Source: Aquisphaera insulae
GTDB taxonomy: Bacteria > Planctomycetota > Planctomycetia > Isosphaerales > Isosphaeraceae
Direction: 5' to 3'
Length of the DNA stretch: 64,000 nt
Assembly (NCBI RefSeq): GCF_011064615.1
Contig: NZ_JAALJH010000005.1
Span: forward strand, 62,001 to 126,000
Position 1 is the first letter of the stretch. The number at the start of each line of letters is the position of its first letter. Positions 36,221 to 44,942 of this stretch are shown in pieces. A model generated the notes under the pieces. The model worked only from the letters and a program-made list of their open reading frames with translations. It made no database searches and was not told where the DNA came from. The translations under genes and the position numbers were made by a program.

Positions 36221-36958
36221 ATGCTCCCCGACGGGGCCATGGAGAATCGTGAACTGAAGCCGCTCCTGGGGCATCTCTGCTCGGCGGTGGGCCACCACGT
36301 CATCAATGCCCTGAGCACCGTCGTGAGCCAGGGTGAGATCCTGAGGACGCTGGGGGCGGCCTCGGGATCGGGATCGGGCTCTCTGGAGATTCGCGACCGC
36401 GTCGAGACGATCGTCCGGACCGCGCTCGACGCCTCGGCGATCACCCGGAAGCTCATCGAGATCAGCCATGACCTCACCGCGCTCGGCTTCGATCAGCCGA
36501 TCGTCCCCGTCGAGGAGGTCAGCCTGGATGTCTGGATCGCCAGGTTCATCGACGAGGAGGGGCCGGCCCTCGCTCCCAATGCGGAATGGAAGCTTGATCT
36601 GTCGCCTGTGCCCCGGATCCTGACCCAACCGGGCCTGCTCAGGACCATGTTCCGGCTCCTGATCGGGAACTGCGTCGACGCCATGCCGGAGGGGCGCGGG
36701 ACGATCGCCCTTTCCAGCCGCCCGGCACCCAGGAACTGGCTCGTCGTGGAGCTCCGGGACGACGGCTCCGGGATGGCGCCGGAAGTCATGGAGCACGCCA
36801 CGGAGCCCTTCTACACGACCCATCCGGAGCGCCGAGGGATCGGCCTCACGATCGCCCGCGGGATCTGGCGACGGCACCGCGGCAGTCTGTCGCTCGAGGG
36901 CGAACCGGGGGTCGGCACCACGATCCGCCTGCTCGCCCCTTCCATGGGCGAAGCCTAG
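36221..36958 (+). CDS. Stand-alone histidine kinase-like protein without sensor
   Basis: A 245-residue cytoplasmic protein made only of a short helical dimerisation-like part and a HATPase domain. The N-terminus has VGHHVINALSTVV with His25 in the place of the phospho-acceptor of HEINNPL-type boxes. The ATP-binding boxes are GNCVDAMP, DDGSGM, FYTT and RRGIGLTIARGI. There is no input domain. It stops with TAG at 36956-36958, which is part of the left end of an inverted-repeat element. It faces the opposite-strand kinase at 37190. Confidence 0.85.
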   Translation: MLPDGAMENRELKPLLGHLCSAVGHHVINALSTVVSQGEILRTLGAASGSGSGSLEIRDRVETIVRTALDASAITRKLIEISHDLTALGFDQPIVPVEEVSLDVWIARFIDEEGPALAPNAEWKLDLSPVPRILTQPGLLRTMFRLLIGNCVDAMPEGRGTIALSSRPAPRNWLVVELRDDGSGMAPEVMEHATEPFYTTHPERRGIGLTIARGIWRRHRGSLSLEGEPGVGTTIRLLAPSMGEA

Positions 36959-37105
36959 CGCTTTGTCGAACACCCAGAATTCGGGTTGCGGGACAGGCAG
37001 GAATGCGTTTCCCCCGGGTTCAAATCGAGGCGTGTCGGAGATCTCGGAGGACAGGCATTCTTGCCTGTCCTGCAAGCCGAAAATCAACTTCTGACAAGGT
37101 GCTAG
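36955..37105. repeat. 151-bp imperfect inverted-repeat element (MITE/REP-like)
   Basis: Arms of 53 bases (36955-37007 and 37053-37105) are reverse complements at 37 of 53 positions without a gap, with a 45-base centre. Both ends begin CTAG. The right arm contains its own perfect hairpin, AGGACAGGCA-TTCT-TGCCTGTCCT (37048-37071). The element sits between convergent genes and supplies the stop codon of the left one. No transposase is encoded. It could be a miniature transposable element or REP-type palindrome and may act as a two-way terminator. Confidence 0.7.
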
Positions 37106-37189
37106 CCCGAATACGTGGCGCACGATTGGGGATCAGAGCGCCGGCGTGGCCATACCCATCCTCACCGCGCCACCGCCGGAGTTCCTCGA

Positions 37190-37975
37190 CTACTTGACGG
37201 CGACACAAGCGGTCGTCGGGGCCGAGATCGGGAAGCTGGCACGGACCGTGGTCCCCTCGCCTTCGAAGGACGAGATCTCGATCCGACCTCCCAGTCGCTC
37301 CGTGAGCTCGCGGCAGATCGTGAGGCCCAGGCCGTTGCCTTCGATCCGAGAATGTTCATCCCGGGCCAGGCGATAGAACGGATCGAAGACGCGGATCAGG
37401 GAGTCTTCCGGGATGCCGGGACCGTCGTCCGAGACGCTGACGAGCCAATCCTCGCCGCGGAGCGTGCCCCTGACCTCGACATGGCCGCCGGCGGGCGTGT
37501 ACTTGATGGCGTTGGAGGCGAGATTGCCGAAGATCCTCTGGCAGAGCGAGGCATCGGTGGCGACGGAGGCGTCCGGAGACGTCACGACGGCCGACCAGGT
37601 CAGGCCCTTGCCGCGGGCCTCGTCGCGGAACTGCCGGTCGATCTCGGCGACGATCGCCCCGAGCGAGAAGGTCCCCATCGACGGGGCGCGGGCGCCGTTG
37701 ATGAGCGAGGCATAGTCGAGATAACCGCGCGCCAGCCGGAGCATGTCGTCGCAGAGTGAGAGCATGTTCACGAGATGGACGCGTTGCTCGGGGGACGCCT
37801 GGAACTTGGAATCGTCCATCAGCAGGTCGAAGCCCGAGCGGAGCGAGACCAGGGGACGGCAGAGCTCGTGGCTGAGGCTCGAGAGGAGCGAACGGAGCTC
37901 ATCCTTGTCGAGGGCGGAGGGATCGGCGGTCGGGATCGAGGTGCCCGCTCGCGTCGGATCTCGGTGCACGTCCAT
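37190..37975 (-). CDS. Sensor histidine kinase, cytoplasmic
   Basis: A 261-residue histidine kinase with HisKA and HATPase domains and no membrane helix. The phospho-acceptor is His36 in LSSLSHELCRPL. ATP boxes are NAIKYTP, DDGPGIPED, DPFYR and GNGLGLTI. The N-terminal 25 residues carry no recognisable sensor, so the input must come from a partner. The start at ATG 37975 is preferred; the frame is open further upstream to 38035 but with an unlikely Arg/Pro-rich start. It is co-directional with the BON-like gene and the response regulator upstream, likely an operon. Confidence 0.9.
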   Translation of the reverse strand: MDVHRDPTRAGTSIPTADPSALDKDELRSLLSSLSHELCRPLVSLRSGFDLLMDDSKFQASPEQRVHLVNMLSLCDDMLRLARGYLDYASLINGARAPSMGTFSLGAIVAEIDRQFRDEARGKGLTWSAVVTSPDASVATDASLCQRIFGNLASNAIKYTPAGGHVEVRGTLRGEDWLVSVSDDGPGIPEDSLIRVFDPFYRLARDEHSRIEGNGLGLTICRELTERLGGRIEISSFEGEGTTVRASFPISAPTTACVAVK

Positions 37976-38083
37976 GGCGTATTCGTCGGTCCTCCAAATC
38001 CGGGGACGCCTCGAGCCGGCTCCGGGGGCGGCCAAGACGTCCGATCGTGATCCCAGGTCGGCTCGGCCCGGAGGCCCGGCCCC

Positions 38084-38341
38084 TCAGGACACGATGATCT
38101 GGTTGGCGAGGAGGGGATGGCCGTCGGTCAGGTCGAGGACGGCCTGATGGGCAAGCTGCTTGACATGGTAGGTCCGCGATCGGCCCTGGAGGACGATCCG
38201 GTCCTCCGAGTAGGAAACATGGAGGTCGCGAATTCGGCCGTTGGCGACGCGGTTCACGTGGCCTTCGATGTAGCGCGCGACATCCAGCGGCCCCCAGCCG
38301 GCAAGGCGAGCCGCTTCCGAGGTGGCAAGGTGTAGGGGCAT
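38084..38341 (-). CDS. BON-like small protein
   Basis: An 85-residue protein. Residues 30-83 resemble a BON domain: VNRVANGRIRDLHVSYSEDR, then ILQGRSRTYHVKQLA-type strand and helix pattern, ending DGHPLLANQIIV. BON domains bind phospholipid or other ligands and are usually exported, but no signal peptide is present here. The longer frame to 38542 would add an Arg/Pro-rich N-terminus, so ATG 38341 is chosen. Its location between the kinase and the ANTAR response regulator suggests a role in the same pathway. Confidence 0.7.
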   Translation of the reverse strand: MPLHLATSEAARLAGWGPLDVARYIEGHVNRVANGRIRDLHVSYSEDRIVLQGRSRTYHVKQLAHQAVLDLTDGHPLLANQIIVS

Positions 38342-38606
38342 GCGAAGCTCCCGCGAAGATCGGATTGATCGGGTCGGAAACTCACGCGGATGCCGGAGCG
38401 GACTGGGAGGTCGGATGAGTCTCGGCAACGGACCGGTTGTTGGGTACGGGGATGCCGCACGAGGCATCCTCGATCCATCCTTGTTCCCAATCTTCGGCGG
38501 CGTACGCCACTCCGTCCGGGAGGGCCGTCGAGCCGGAGGCATCGATGCGACCCGCCGGAACAGAGCAAACGTCAGCCTACACTCGCGAGATCGCCGATGT
38601 CAAACG

Positions 38607-39260
38607 CTATTCCTCGGTCGGCAGGTCCGAGCCGGGCCGACGGAGCGGCCGGGGGGTGACGGTCCCCGTTTGCGGGGCCTCGAGGAGCTCGTCGGTCTGG
38701 ATGATCGACTCGGCGAGCTTGGCCATGGGGATTCGCCGGTCCTGGCTCTGACGCTGGAGCAGGCGGAACGCCTCGTTCTCGTTGAGGTGGCGGCGGGACA
38801 TGAGGATCCCCTTCGCCCTTTCGATCAGCTTTCGCTCACGCAGGGTCATCTTGAGGTGATCGACGTTTTCCTGGAGCGCCTGGATCTCCCGGGCCCGTGC
38901 GACCGCGACCTCGATGGCCGCGTGCAGCCCCTGGTTGGTCATGGGCTTCAGCAGGTAGGAGACCACGCCGTCCTCGACGGCCTGATCGATCAGGTTGGGG
39001 TGGCCGTGGGCCGTGATGATGATGACCGGCGTGCCCGGATCCTCGGCGATCTGCCGCGCCGCGGCCAGGCCGTCCATCCCGGGCATTTCGATGTCGAGGA
39101 ACACGGCATCCGGGAGCGCCCTCCGGCACATCTCGACGGCCCTCTGCCCGTCGTTCACCACCGCAACGACGTCATAGCCGAGCGACTCCAGTTGATCCTG
39201 GAGGCCCGCCGCGACGGATTTCTCGTCGTCCGCGATCACAAATCGATAGGAGCGTGGCAT
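38607..39260 (-). CDS. Response regulator with ANTAR output domain
   Basis: A 217-residue response regulator. The receiver domain (1-120) has Asp56 as phospho-acceptor in FLDIEMPGMDG, acidic residues at ADDE near the start and the conserved Lys in YLLKPM. A helix leads to an ANTAR domain (about 130-195; ERAKGILMSRRHLNENEAF), an RNA-binding output that relieves transcription termination at hairpins. A Pro/Arg tail ends the protein. It should regulate gene expression by antitermination. ATG 39260 follows a GGAAGGGA ribosome-binding site. The kinase further down the same strand is the likely partner. Confidence 0.92.
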   Translation of the reverse strand: MPRSYRFVIADDEKSVAAGLQDQLESLGYDVVAVVNDGQRAVEMCRRALPDAVFLDIEMPGMDGLAAARQIAEDPGTPVIIITAHGHPNLIDQAVEDGVVSYLLKPMTNQGLHAAIEVAVARAREIQALQENVDHLKMTLRERKLIERAKGILMSRRHLNENEAFRLLQRQSQDRRIPMAKLAESIIQTDELLEAPQTGTVTPRPLRRPGSDLPTEE

Positions 39261-39411
39261 CGCCGTGGTCCCTTCCTCTTGCAACTTCGATCGGCCGCCG
39301 CGTGCGCCCGCCTGCTTCGGCGAAGGACGGGACGGCCTTGGTCCTCGCCGTCCCCCCTCGTCACTGCGAGATCATGTTCGATCAACCGTGGGCCAGGGGT
39401 CAAGCGATACC

Positions 39412-39440
39412 TTGACACCCGCCCGAGGCCCGGTCAGAAT
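39412..39440 (+). promoter_or_regulatory. Promoter of the MaoC-like gene
   Basis: Perfect -35 TTGACA (39412-39417), 17-base spacer and -10 CAGAAT (39435-39440; 4 of 6 consensus). Transcription would start near 39447, about 85 bases before the TTG start of the dehydratase. Confidence 0.5.
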
Positions 39441-39531
39441 CCCACCTCGACCAGCCTACTTCAATTCGCATTCCAATCCTCAGCAAATTAGACGAATTCC
39501 CGATCCTTCTTTCGACAGGGGTCCGATCTCC

Positions 39532-40029
39532 TTGGCCCGAATTATCACCGAACCGCTCACGGTCGAGCAACTCAGCGTCGGCGATGAATGGCAAAGCCCC
39601 GGTCGCACGGTCACGGAAACGGACGTGGTGATCTTCGCCGGCCTCTCGGGAGATTACAACGCCCTCCACTGCAATCATATCGAGGCGGGGAAGGGGCCAT
39701 TCGGCCGCCGGGTCGCCCACGGGCTGCTCGGCATGGCGATCGCCACCGGCCTCGCCAGCCAGGCCCCCCGGGTGCAGACCCTCGCCTTCCTCGGGATCCA
39801 GGACTGGCGATTCTTGCTCCCCGTCCATTTCGGCGACACCATCCTCGTCGTCTCGCGAGTCGCCGGGATCGAGATCCAGGCCCGGGGGCGACGGGGCATC
39901 GTCACCTGGAACCGGCAGGTCCTCAACCAGGAAGGCAAGGTCGTCCAGGAAGGCCAAACCCGGACCCTCGTCAAGGGCAAGGAACGCCCCCGTGCCTCCG
40001 AGGGCGACGAGGCGAACCGACCCGGTTAG
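39532..40029 (+). CDS. MaoC-like acyl dehydratase (hot-dog fold)
   Basis: A 165-residue hot-dog-fold protein of the MaoC dehydratase/hydratase group. Visible signatures are FAGLSGDYNALHCN, carrying the catalytic Asp and His pair of the hydratase motif, then RRVAHGLLGMAIATGL and VHFGDTILVV. The enzyme probably hydrates or dehydrates an enoyl-thioester; which pathway is unknown. The start is not certain: no ATG exists before residue 66 in the open frame, and TTG 39532 gives a normal MaoC length; the frame itself is open from 39265. The gene is convergent with the peptidase gene, 22 bp apart. Confidence 0.85.
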   Translation: MARIITEPLTVEQLSVGDEWQSPGRTVTETDVVIFAGLSGDYNALHCNHIEAGKGPFGRRVAHGLLGMAIATGLASQAPRVQTLAFLGIQDWRFLLPVHFGDTILVVSRVAGIEIQARGRRGIVTWNRQVLNQEGKVVQEGQTRTLVKGKERPRASEGDEANRPG

Positions 40030-40051
40030 GTCCCCGGCGGCCCGCCCTCCT

Positions 40052-43000
40052 TCATCGCCCGGCCCCGGCCCCGTGCCCGTCCGGCGGCGAGCCCGGCGCC
40101 CTCTCGGCCGTCACCGGACGCGGCCCCGAGGACGAGGGCGAATCGGAGCCGGATGGCCGCGGGCCACCACCGAGGGTCCGACGGATGAAGTCGACCTGGA
40201 GCCGGTTGTAGTGCGGGCTGAAGATCCCGTGGCGGGAGCCCGGATAGATCATCAGCTCGAAGTCCTTGTTCGCCGCCTGAAGGGCCTCGATCAGGCGGAG
40301 CGAGTTTCGCACCGAGACATTGTCGTCCACCACGCCGTGGATGATGAGCAGCTTGCCGTGGAGGTTCCGGGCGGCCTTGACCACGGAGCTTTTGTCGTAG
40401 CCATCCGGGTTGTCCTGCGGCAGGCCCATGAACCGCTCGGTGTAGATCGAGTCGTAATCATGCCAGTCCGTGACCGGTGCACCGGCGATGCCGGCCGCGA
40501 ACAGGTCGGAATGGGTCATGGCGTAGGACGTCATGTAACCGCCGTAGCTGTGCCCCGCCATGCCGATCCGGGCGCCGTCGACGTAGGGGCGTTGCTTGAG
40601 CCAGGCGATCGCCTCCTTGATGTCCTCCAGCTCCCGGACGCCGAGCTGTCGGTAGGCCTTCCAGGCCGACGTGGCCCCCTTGCCGCTGGCGCTGCGGGGA
40701 TCCGCGTGGAAGACGATGAAACCCTCCGTGGCGAGCGCCTGGTCCCACATCCGGCCGCCGAGCCAACCGTCGGTGACCATCGGGGTGTGGGGCCCGCCGT
40801 AGGTCATGAACCAGACCGGGTACGTCTTCGAGGGGTCGAGGTCGGGGGGCAGCGTGAGCAACCCCTCCAGGACCGCCCCGTCCTTCGTCTTGACCTGGAT
40901 CCGCTCGCGGGGGGCGAATCGGAACTCCTTGAGCCGATGCGCCGGATCGTTGTCGACGACCCGGACCAGGTCGCCCGCGACGGAATGAAGCCGAACCTTG
41001 GACGGGGTCTCCAGGTTCGACCAGGTATCGACGAACAGGTTGCCGTCGGGGCTGACGGATACCGTATGGCTCCCGGCGCCCGGCGTCAGCCTCTCGATCG
41101 GGCCGTCCAGCGTCTTGCGGTAGAGGTTCAGCGAGGTCGGGCTGTCCTTCGTGGCCGTGAAATAGATCCAGTCGGTGCGAGGGTTCGTCTCGATCAGCGA
41201 GCGGACCTCCCACTCGCCCGAGGTGACCTGACGCCGGCACGTCCCGTCCGCCGCGTACTGGTACAGGTGCTTCCAGCCGTCGCGTTCGCTCTGCCAAAGG
41301 AACGAGCCGTCGCCGAGGAACGAGAGCGGCTCGGGGTCGGCGATCCAGGCCTTCGTCGCGTCCCGGAAGAGTCGCGTCGGCTTCGGTGCGGGGTCGCCCG
41401 CCGGGACCTTGACCAGGTCGAGCCAGGTCTGGATCCGATCCTGTATGCACGCGTAGTACGCGCCGCCGTCGGGCCACCAGCCGACGCGGCTGATCAGGAA
41501 GGCATCGCTCGAGTATCCCGAGAGGTCCGCCCAGCGAACCGCGCCGCCGAGGGCGTCGACCACGCCCAGGCGGACCTTGGGATTCGGCTCGCCGGAGCGA
41601 GGGTAGCGGTTCTGCTCCACCTTCCGGGGGCTGTACGTGTCGTTGATCATCGTCAGCGTGCCGACCGGGGTATCGTCGTACTCCATGAGGGCGATCCGCT
41701 TCGAGTCCGGGCTCCACCAGAAGCCGGGCCATCGACGGTTGTAGATCTCCTCGAAGTACACCCAGTCGGCGATGCCATGCCGGACCAGGTCGCTCCCGCC
41801 CGTCGTCAGGGCACGCTCCTTCGGGTTGTCCACGTCCACGACGTAGAGGTCGAAGCCGCGGATGAAGGCCACGGATCGGCCGTCGGGGCTGAACTCGGCG
41901 TATTCCTCCTTACCGGGCTGGTCGGTCAGCCGGACGGCCGTCTTGCCGTCGAGCGTCGCATAGTAGAGGTCGTCCTTGTGCTCGAAGAGGAAGCCGCGGT
42001 GGCCCGAGTCCATGTCGAACGACGGATTACGTCCGGCGTCGACGGAGGTCCCGCGTGCGATCCCCCGGGCGGTTTCCTCGTCGATCCCGGGGAGCTTCAT
42101 CAGCGACGTCACCAGGGCCGCGTCGTCGACGAAGGGTCGCGAGCGGCCCGTCGAGGCCTCCACCACGTGCTGCCGTCCGTCGCGATACTGGAGCCAGTGC
42201 GTGCGGTCCAGCCAGGTGACCGAGACCGGCGACCCGGAGAGCGTGCCGGCCCCGCGAGTCCCCCGGGACATCTCGAACGTGATGGGCTGATTCCGCTTCC
42301 GCTTCTCCGGCGGCGGCTCGGGCGTCGTCACCGTGATGGGAGCCGATTGGGGGAGCCGGACGACGGGGAAGTCCTGTCCCGCCTTGAGGCCGTCGAAGAA
42401 TTTCCAGGTACCCAGGCCGTCCTCGGACCGGGGCTCCAGCAGATAGACCGCGAGGTTGCCCAGGGGCTGACGAGTCCGGACGAGGAAGCTCCCGGCCGGC
42501 ACCCGCCGGCTCTCCTTCCGCGGCGTGACCTTGAGCTCGACCACGTCGAGCCTGTCCCAACCGTTGGCACCCGGCTTGGACACGTCGTCCACGCGATAGG
42601 TCTCGACGTCGAGCTCGATGTCCTCCCGCAGCTCCTGGATCTCGAGCCCGTGCCGCTGGAGCGTGGCCAGGGCCTCCGGGTATCCCGGCAGCAGGACGTA
42701 CGCGTAGGGCTTGACCACGCTCTCCGTCGGGGCGAAGTCGTGGTAGATGGGGATGGCGTAGTCCTTCGGCTTGTCGGTCTTCACTCGTCGGCCGTCGTCG
42801 GTCCGCTCCTCGAAGCCGAGGATCGGCCTGGGATTCGGGAGCGGCCTGGCCTCGGAGCGGATCGCCACGGCCTCGGGGCGATTCGAGCCCGATCCCAGGC
42901 GGCGGTCCGCCGCGCGGATGAGCTGGAGGATCTCGTCCTTGCTGGCCGCGGCCTTTTCGAGGCAGGCGCGGACGAAGTCGCGGGTGGCGAGGACGCGATC

Positions 43001-43900
43001 CTTGTAGGGGGCGTAAGCGTACGCCTCGGAGAGCACCGAAAGCCGATTCCGAAGCCCGGCGTAGGTCACGCCGTAGCGCGCCTCGGCGCCGTAGCTGGTC
43101 CACTTCGTCCGGCCGCGATCGAAGTTCCCATAGTAATAGGCGTGGAGTCCCGACTTCTTCTCGAACGCCTCGGAGACCTGGGGCAGGAACTTGTCGCGGC
43201 TGTAGGCGATGACCGACGGATCGCCGGCCGGGTTCCTGGGCCCCTCAAAGGTGATCGTGAACCGGTGATAGGACCCGTTCGTGGTGTGCGTGTCGATGAA
43301 AAGCTGAGGCTTCCAGGTGTTGAAGAACTCGACGAGGGCCCGCGTCTCCGGGGCCTGGAGCTTGACGAAGTCGCGGTTGAGGTCCAGTCCCCGCGCGTTG
43401 GCTCGCTGCCCCATCCCTTCCTCGGGGCCGACCTGTCCGGGGCGATTGTCCTTCGAGACCCGCTCGTTGCCGTCGGCGTTGTAGATGGGGGCGAAGGCGA
43501 TGATCAGGTTCTTCAGGAGCGGGTGGTGGGGCGTCTCGAGGATCTCGCGGGCGAGCATCGGGAGGGCTTCCTTGCCGCAGACCTCGCCGCCGTGGATGTT
43601 GCCGATCGCCAGGACCACGAGCTTGCCGGACCGCTCCGCCTCGACGGCCGTTTTCACGGGCGGATCCGCCAGGATGAGGAGCGGCAGGCTGCGACCCTCG
43701 GCGGATCGACCCAGCTCGGTCAGGTGGGCCGCCTCGGGGTGCCGCTTCGCCAGCGCCTCGCAGAGTGCCACGACTTCCCCGTGTCGGGCGGTCGCGCGAT
43801 AGCCGCTCCGCTCGGCGACGGTCTGGAGGGAATCGACTTCAGGCGGTGAATCTGCGACGATGGAGAGGACGACGAGCGCGAGTCCGATCGAAGAGAACAT
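40052..43900 (-). CDS. Fused M14 metallocarboxypeptidase - S9 prolyl peptidase
   Basis: An exported 1282-residue enzyme with two peptidase domains. After the signal peptide (FSSIGLALVVLSIVADS) comes an M14 zinc peptidase (about 20-570): HGGE near 102 holds the zinc ligands, NARGLDLNRDF the substrate Arg, and DTHTTNGSYH the third ligand. A DPP-IV-like beta-propeller follows (about 600-1040), with DWVYFEEIYN in the place of the N-terminus-binding Glu motif, then the S9 alpha/beta-hydrolase with Ser near 1117 (GHSYGGY), Asp near 1192 (VVDDNV) and His near 1224 (GSRHGI). ATG 43900 is preceded by GGAGGGG; the frame stays open to 44626 as a shadow of the EamA gene. One chain could trim peptides from both ends. 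Confidence 0.9.
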   Translation of the reverse strand: MFSSIGLALVVLSIVADSPPEVDSLQTVAERSGYRATARHGEVVALCEALAKRHPEAAHLTELGRSAEGRSLPLLILADPPVKTAVEAERSGKLVVLAIGNIHGGEVCGKEALPMLAREILETPHHPLLKNLIIAFAPIYNADGNERVSKDNRPGQVGPEEGMGQRANARGLDLNRDFVKLQAPETRALVEFFNTWKPQLFIDTHTTNGSYHRFTITFEGPRNPAGDPSVIAYSRDKFLPQVSEAFEKKSGLHAYYYGNFDRGRTKWTSYGAEARYGVTYAGLRNRLSVLSEAYAYAPYKDRVLATRDFVRACLEKAAASKDEILQLIRAADRRLGSGSNRPEAVAIRSEARPLPNPRPILGFEERTDDGRRVKTDKPKDYAIPIYHDFAPTESVVKPYAYVLLPGYPEALATLQRHGLEIQELREDIELDVETYRVDDVSKPGANGWDRLDVVELKVTPRKESRRVPAGSFLVRTRQPLGNLAVYLLEPRSEDGLGTWKFFDGLKAGQDFPVVRLPQSAPITVTTPEPPPEKRKRNQPITFEMSRGTRGAGTLSGSPVSVTWLDRTHWLQYRDGRQHVVEASTGRSRPFVDDAALVTSLMKLPGIDEETARGIARGTSVDAGRNPSFDMDSGHRGFLFEHKDDLYYATLDGKTAVRLTDQPGKEEYAEFSPDGRSVAFIRGFDLYVVDVDNPKERALTTGGSDLVRHGIADWVYFEEIYNRRWPGFWWSPDSKRIALMEYDDTPVGTLTMINDTYSPRKVEQNRYPRSGEPNPKVRLGVVDALGGAVRWADLSGYSSDAFLISRVGWWPDGGAYYACIQDRIQTWLDLVKVPAGDPAPKPTRLFRDATKAWIADPEPLSFLGDGSFLWQSERDGWKHLYQYAADGTCRRQVTSGEWEVRSLIETNPRTDWIYFTATKDSPTSLNLYRKTLDGPIERLTPGAGSHTVSVSPDGNLFVDTWSNLETPSKVRLHSVAGDLVRVVDNDPAHRLKEFRFAPRERIQVKTKDGAVLEGLLTLPPDLDPSKTYPVWFMTYGGPHTPMVTDGWLGGRMWDQALATEGFIVFHADPRSASGKGATSAWKAYRQLGVRELEDIKEAIAWLKQRPYVDGARIGMAGHSYGGYMTSYAMTHSDLFAAGIAGAPVTDWHDYDSIYTERFMGLPQDNPDGYDKSSVVKAARNLHGKLLIIHGVVDDNVSVRNSLRLIEALQAANKDFELMIYPGSRHGIFSPHYNRLQVDFIRRTLGGGPRPSGSDSPSSSGPRPVTAERAPGSPPDGHGAGAGR

Positions 43901-44032
43901 GTAGACCCCTCCACCCAAGCCAGGCCGCGATGACCAGCCACGTAGCGAGTCGAATTCGTCAGTTCGGCCCAACCAGACTAATCGACATGGCCCGCGATTG
44001 CGAGCGTAGCAGGGCACGGATCGGCGTCGATC

Positions 44033-44929
44033 ATGACCGTTGAACCCGGCCCTCCCCGACCCGCCGTCTGGATGATCGCCGCGGCCTTCTGCTTCGCGAC
44101 AATGGGGGCGCTCACGCACGGGGTGGCCCCCCGCTGCGATTGGCTGCTCGTCGCGCTGGTGCGGATCATCTGCTCGTTCACCATGTCGGCCTCGATGGCG
44201 ATCCTCGCCGGTCAGAGGCTGGTCTTCCTCAAGCCCAGGACCCTCTGGCTGCGTAGCACCGCGGGCACCGTCAGCCTGATCTGCACGTTCTACGCCCTGT
44301 CGAGACTCCCGGTCGCCGACGTGCTCACGCTCACGAACATGTATCCGCTTTGGATCGTCCTGATGTCGATGGCAGGGACGCCTCGCCGGGAGATCCTCCT
44401 CGACCTGGCATGCGTGGTGAGCGGGATCGCGGGCGTGGCCCTCATCCAGCAGCCGCACGTCTCGGCCGCGGCCAACGGCGCGGTGCCCGTGGCCCTGGTC
44501 GCCTCGGTCACGACCGCCATCGCGATGATGGGCCTCCACCGGCTTCGGCAGGTGGATCCCCGGGCGGTCGTCGCCCATTTCTCCGGGCTGGCGAGCCTGG
44601 TCCTGCTGGCCTGGGCTCCCTTCCACGGCAAGCTCTCCGGCCTCCTCGACGTGGACCCGCTCACGGCGCTGATGCTCCTGGGAGTCGGGGTCTCGGGGAC
44701 CGTCGGCCAGATCTTCCTGACCATGGCCTACGCGGCGGGCGTCCCTTCACGAGTGGCCGTACTGAGCTTGACGCAGGTCGTCTTCGGCATGATGTTCGAC
44801 ATCGTGATCGACGGCCGAGTCCTCGGACCCGTCACTCTCGCCGGCTTCTTCCTCGTGCTGGGTCCCACGGCCTGGATCACCGTCCGAAGGGGCCGGATCC
44901 GGGAGGAGCGGACCGACCCGACAGGATAG
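44033..44929 (+). CDS. EamA/DMT-family transporter
   Basis: A 298-residue membrane protein with ten hydrophobic segments in two halves, the drug/metabolite transporter plan. The first half begins VWMIAAAFCFATMGALTHG and includes SLICTFYALSRLPVADVLTL, a typical EamA signature; the second half repeats the pattern (SGTVGQIFLTMAYAAGVP ... VLSLTQVVFGMMFD). Substrate unknown. It is divergent from the peptidase gene (132 bp apart) and 13 bp before the SirB1-like gene. Confidence 0.88.
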   Translation: MTVEPGPPRPAVWMIAAAFCFATMGALTHGVAPRCDWLLVALVRIICSFTMSASMAILAGQRLVFLKPRTLWLRSTAGTVSLICTFYALSRLPVADVLTLTNMYPLWIVLMSMAGTPRREILLDLACVVSGIAGVALIQQPHVSAAANGAVPVALVASVTTAIAMMGLHRLRQVDPRAVVAHFSGLASLVLLAWAPFHGKLSGLLDVDPLTALMLLGVGVSGTVGQIFLTMAYAAGVPSRVAVLSLTQVVFGMMFDIVIDGRVLGPVTLAGFFLVLGPTAWITVRRGRIREERTDPTG

Positions 44930-44942
44930 GGAGCCTCGCATC

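Noticed and set aside
37011..37030. T-loop-like sequence GGTTCAAATC suggesting a tRNA
   Set aside because: No matching stems or cloverleaf; it lies in the centre of the inverted-repeat element.
39992..43849. 1285-codon plus-strand frame opposite the M14-S9 peptidase
   Set aside because: No domain, shadow composition, and the minus strand has complete catalytic motifs.
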